A stretch of DNA of 43,943 nucleotides. Source: Entrophospora sp. SA101. Its lineage: Eukaryota > Glomeromycota > Glomeromycetes > Entrophosporales > Entrophosporaceae. Positions 40,889 to 43,943 of the stretch are shown here, piece by piece (positions within the stretch are counted from its first letter, which is position 1; every line of letters starts with the position of its first letter). Below the pieces are notes generated by a model, which was given only the letters and a program-made list of their open reading frames with translations, did no database searches and had not been told where the DNA came from. A program made the translations under genes and the position numbers. The stretch covers positions 1 through 43,943 of the forward strand of contig CAUDNR010004610.1 of assembly GCA_958430865.1 (NCBI GenBank), given 5' to 3'.

Positions 40889-42146
40889 CTATTTTTTCTT
40901 GATTTTTTCTTGCACACAACGCCTCTTAGATGATGGTTCATTGCTGACAGATACCCTATCTTTTAATAAGCCCACTATCACCTCTAAAATTCTCTTCACA
41001 TACTTGCACAAGTCTGTATCATCATCAAGGGCATCTTCAGTAAGTGAGATTCGGTATTCGGTCTTACTCGTGCAATAGATAGCCTCGGTGCTATGTAGAA
41101 TGAAATACCAGTCCGTAGCTAAGAAATTGTGAAACAAGTTAGTGATGCGAAAGCAAAAAAAACTGCTTCACTAGAATCATTTCTCACCTGTTGTAACGAT
41201 ACCATATACATATTCATACTCAGACTCGAATACCTCTTCAGCCTTACGTTTTTTCTTGAACATATCTAAGTTCATCTATGTTTACAGATGATGGTTGGTT
41301 AGTATATTCTGATAGAAGGATAGTCGAATGGAGGCTAGACATAAAAAGGCATTACTTACTTCGCATGAACTTCGACATTGCATTAGATTTTGTGCCACAC
41401 CTTTACCTGGCTGGTTTTGCTTTCCTTCAGTTATGTATATTGTTTCTTCGAACAAATCATCCAGTATTTTCTTGATCGCATAATCGACATGTCCGGTACT
41501 TTCTTCACCAGATACATTCATCTGAGGCAAGATTACCAATCCTCCTACGATGCTGACAGCAGTATGAAGGATTGTAGAAATGTATTCGCAACGCATAGCC
41601 TCATTACTATCTATGACTGGCCCCATATTTTTTATCCTACGAAGAATGTCATCTATGCAGAGCTTGAACTCCTTAGAACTTTCATCGATTGGGTGAAGAA
41701 CTATAAAAGGAGAATATATAAGCCAATGGTAATTTTAACGAAAAAAGTTGACATAACTTACCTGGTGTGAACTGGGGGATGCTTGTTATGCTATCACTTC
41801 TAATGCCATATTTTTCTAATACATCCTTCAAACTCTTGTACGAAGAAAACACCTTCTTCTTTTTCTCCTTACACTCCTTGGCAAATTCTGCAAGCCTTGT
41901 TGCAGGACCACCAGGCATTCCATAACTACGAAGATCTTTTTTACTTATCTTGAGAAAGTCACGGCCATTAATTCTCTCCTTCTTGATTATATCATAATCT
42001 TCCTGTACAAGATCCAAGTTCTCTTCCTTATGCAAGAAATCGATAAGCTCTTTCGTTCTATATTTCTTAATTTCTTCTGCTAGCATCACAGACTCATTTT
42101 CAATGACGGAGGTAGAGGTGGATGCTGGGGTATTTGTATCCGACAT
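40889..42146 (-). CDS. SAM-domain protein with PD-(D/E)XK-like nuclease C-terminus
   Basis: Four exons, 42146-41762, 41700-41360, 41275-41188 and 41118-40889, join in frame (347 residues). Residues about 26-93 are a SAM-type helical domain (YRTKELIDFLHKEENL, KERINGRDFLKISKKDLRSYG, GPATRLAEFAKECKEKK). A linker reading SSYKSLKDVLEKYGI follows. Residues about 140-320 contain SNEAMRCEYISTILHTAV (helix with Glu162/Glu167), GEESTGHVDYAIK (Asp201) and IYITEGKQ (Glu220-x-Lys222). A helix with QNLMQC and a WYFILHSTEAIYCTSK strand pair come next. The Glu/Asp/ExK order fits the PD-(D/E)XK fold. A basic KKKRKAEE cluster could be a nuclear signal. The family is, from memory, highly multiplied in Rhizophagus. 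Relationship to the nuclease ends of Crinkler-type proteins is possible but unproven. Confidence 0.8.
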
Positions 42147-42779
42147 AGTGTTTCTGTAGAATTAATAGGTTCGGATGAAAAAAAAATGTGAAGAAATTTT
42201 TATTTGCAAAAAAACTAGAGTGACGACGAGTGGCGGGCGATAACCACCACCACCATCTTTAAAACACTTACCCATGTGTATCTTTAGTTTCAGTTATTTG
42301 GTTTCTTTTTTTTAATCGCGTCTTGTACATTTTTTTTTCAAAGAAAAGCTTGTTAATTGATCGACATGTACACATTAATTATTTATCCTATTGGTTTTTT
42401 TTTTGGTAGGACAGACGCGAATTGATTTTTTTTTTTTTTTTTTGAAAAACAATTTATTTTTTGACAGAGTCCAAGGTGACAAAACGTTAGTGTTGTTGTT
42501 TGGTTTGGTTTGGATCTCCTAAAGAAGAAGTGTTAATAACTAACCAGAGGTACTATTTTTTATTTGTATTGATTGATATTTTTATTTTATATAAATATTT
42601 TAATTGGAATCAAAATGCGGAGCAGATCTTGCTGGGTAATTATAAGATTCTTATCAAGATGATAACAAATGAATGATTGGTATTTTGCTTCGTGTAATCA
42701 ATAATATTAATAATATTATAAATATATAATTAATTACAAGATGTCACCGTTGAAAAGAAACATTTCATGTTTGATTATC
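42147..42779. other. Upstream region of the SAM-nuclease gene
   Basis: Presumed promoter with long T-runs (for example about 42427-42443). No coding frame could be supported. Confidence 0.4.
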
Positions 42780-43943
42780 GGAAATTAGCAAATGTTGAAG
42801 CACACATGCTACCTTGAACATTACAGTCATTTGCTCATTCCTCATGTGCACAAGGCTAAACTGACCAAGATTATCCCGATGATATGATGATGCAATTAAA
42901 TTCCAGGGGGGGGCAACATGGCCCTGAGTTTACCAAGACTGCATCAATTGTCAATGACACTTTTGATAATCTTCCCAGACCAGAGAAGGCTGCTGCCATG
43001 TTAGCTGAAAAGTCGCCTGCAATGACCTTACCCCTAGGATAAGGTTGGCTCTGTGACCAAGTCGCAACTCTGTTGATGAATTATAGTGCCATGTAAACAT
43101 CCAGATCCATCAAAGCAACGAGAATCTGCAACTTGTTTCAAGTACAGGTTGCAATTCAGGGTGGGGTTGGTGGCCCTGAAATTGCATTTGGGTTCTGATG
43201 TCAGGAGGGAGGCTGTAAAATAAAATGGTTCAGATTTTGTTTGGTATGTTATATATAAATTAATCATTTTCATAAATTTTCTGTTTCTCTTTGGTCTTTG
43301 TTTGACCAACTGAACTTGTTATTTAAATCAACTTTATTCTAGTGAGAGAGGGTGATAACACAAAGCAATCATTGCACGAACACAAGCACCAGCTATCAGT
43401 GATCAATGCCCATAACAAATATATTCAAAGTTTTAAATTGAATTTAATTGGATAGAATTAAAAGTGGTTATTATATGGTAACAGCCAGCCTGGTCTGAGG
43501 GGAAGATAAGGGAAAGTTTTGTCCAAAGCCTTCCAACATTGGGGACCTTCACCTGTGGGAAAAAAATTCCATAGTTATGAGGCGTGTGAGAGCACCCAAC
43601 CACATGTTTGTGACAGGAAAATTTTTATTAAATCTGACACCTGTGATCAACAATCAGATTTATCATTCATAAGGAACCATAATTGATAATCAGGAAAAAT
43701 AATTTATTCTTGTGAACCCCAGAGATCTGGGTAGACATGCATTATTAAAAGTTTCATTTATGCATGGCCTTGGTATTATTTATTACTTGGGTGTTGCAAT
43801 TGTTTATTATGTCAATGACAATGTCAAATGTATTGAATAATAATCATGACCATCATGAATATTTGTTGGATGGAGGCATTCACATACAAGGAAATGATTA
43901 AATAGCTAAGTCATGTTTGTTTTATTAAAGATGTATGATTAAT
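42780..43943. other. Compositionally distinct unassigned DNA
   Basis: This stretch is visibly less AT-rich than the rest of the window. Short protein-like patches occur on the plus strand: LNSRGGQHGPEFTKTASIVN, TFDNLPRPEKAAAMLAEKSP (about 42900-43020) and KHPDPSKQRESATCFKYRLQ (about 43095-43160). Stops and frame changes break them. The 91-codon minus-strand frame at 43034-43309 lies opposite these patches and is not called. The region may be a decayed gene or a repeat. Confidence 0.35.

Noticed and set aside
43034..43309. 91-codon minus-strand frame near the right edge
   Set aside because: The opposite strand carries the more protein-like patches, and the frame has no domain or clear start.
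1..43943. tRNA, rRNA or CRISPR features
   Set aside because: I looked for tRNA B-box-like GTTCGAATC sequences with matching arms, rRNA-like conserved blocks and regularly spaced direct repeats, and found none that held up. A covariance-model scan would be decisive for tRNAs.

Overview
This window looks like nuclear DNA of an arbuscular mycorrhizal fungus, most likely Rhizophagus (Glomeromycotina). The DNA is very AT-rich. Genes carry short GT...AG introns of roughly 60-120 bp, and trinucleotide and homopolymer runs are abundant. Several protein types are ones I know as expanded in Rhizophagus: TKL-type kinases with an N-terminal CxxC...CxxC ribbon and an 'EWIPYDRF' signature, SAM-domain proteins with a nuclease-like C-terminus, and lineage-specific repetitive ORFs. 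The assignment rests on these protein styles and was not tested by any search.

Left part (1-19.4 kb). After a broken family gene (389-1636) and a long non-coding stretch come the intact genes. They are a seven-helix receptor-like protein (5598-7414, +), a TKL-type kinase lacking the catalytic aspartate (7680-9148, -), and a type I membrane protein with a proline-rich tail (12469-13738, -). Next is a small secreted lysine-rich repeat protein (15317-15808, +), then an HMCES/SRAP DNA-protein crosslink protein (16013-17538, -) divergent from COA6 (17648-17887, +) over a 109-bp shared promoter. A TPR-like protein (18056-19348, -) closes this part. Between them lie small terminal-inverted-repeat elements and a relic with a zinc-knuckle-like motif.

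Middle part (19.6-28.4 kb). This is repeat and pseudogene territory. It holds a dispersed repeat copy, a decayed multi-exon family gene interrupted by a GC-richer tandem repeat, a decayed kinase, a 445-bp inverted-repeat element, two copies of one C-terminal gene fragment and an hAT-like miniature element.

Right part (28.4-43.9 kb). An intact five-exon aldo-keto reductase (28446-29819, +) sits beside a decayed region. That region contains a clearly recognisable AMP deaminase pseudogene (about 32266-35316, +). A large Asn/Gln-rich class-B bHLH transcription factor (35888-38313, -) follows, then a kinase N-lobe fragment beside a dispersed repeat. A four-exon SAM plus PD-(D/E)XK-like nuclease protein (40889-42146, -) comes next. 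The last 1.2 kb is compositionally different and unassigned.

The genes do not form one pathway. The strongest leads are the repeat-built secreted protein (candidate effector), the SAM-nuclease protein, the predicted pseudokinase, and the HMCES-like protein with PIP-box-like tail motifs. Exon structures below were derived by hand from splice signals and frame continuity.
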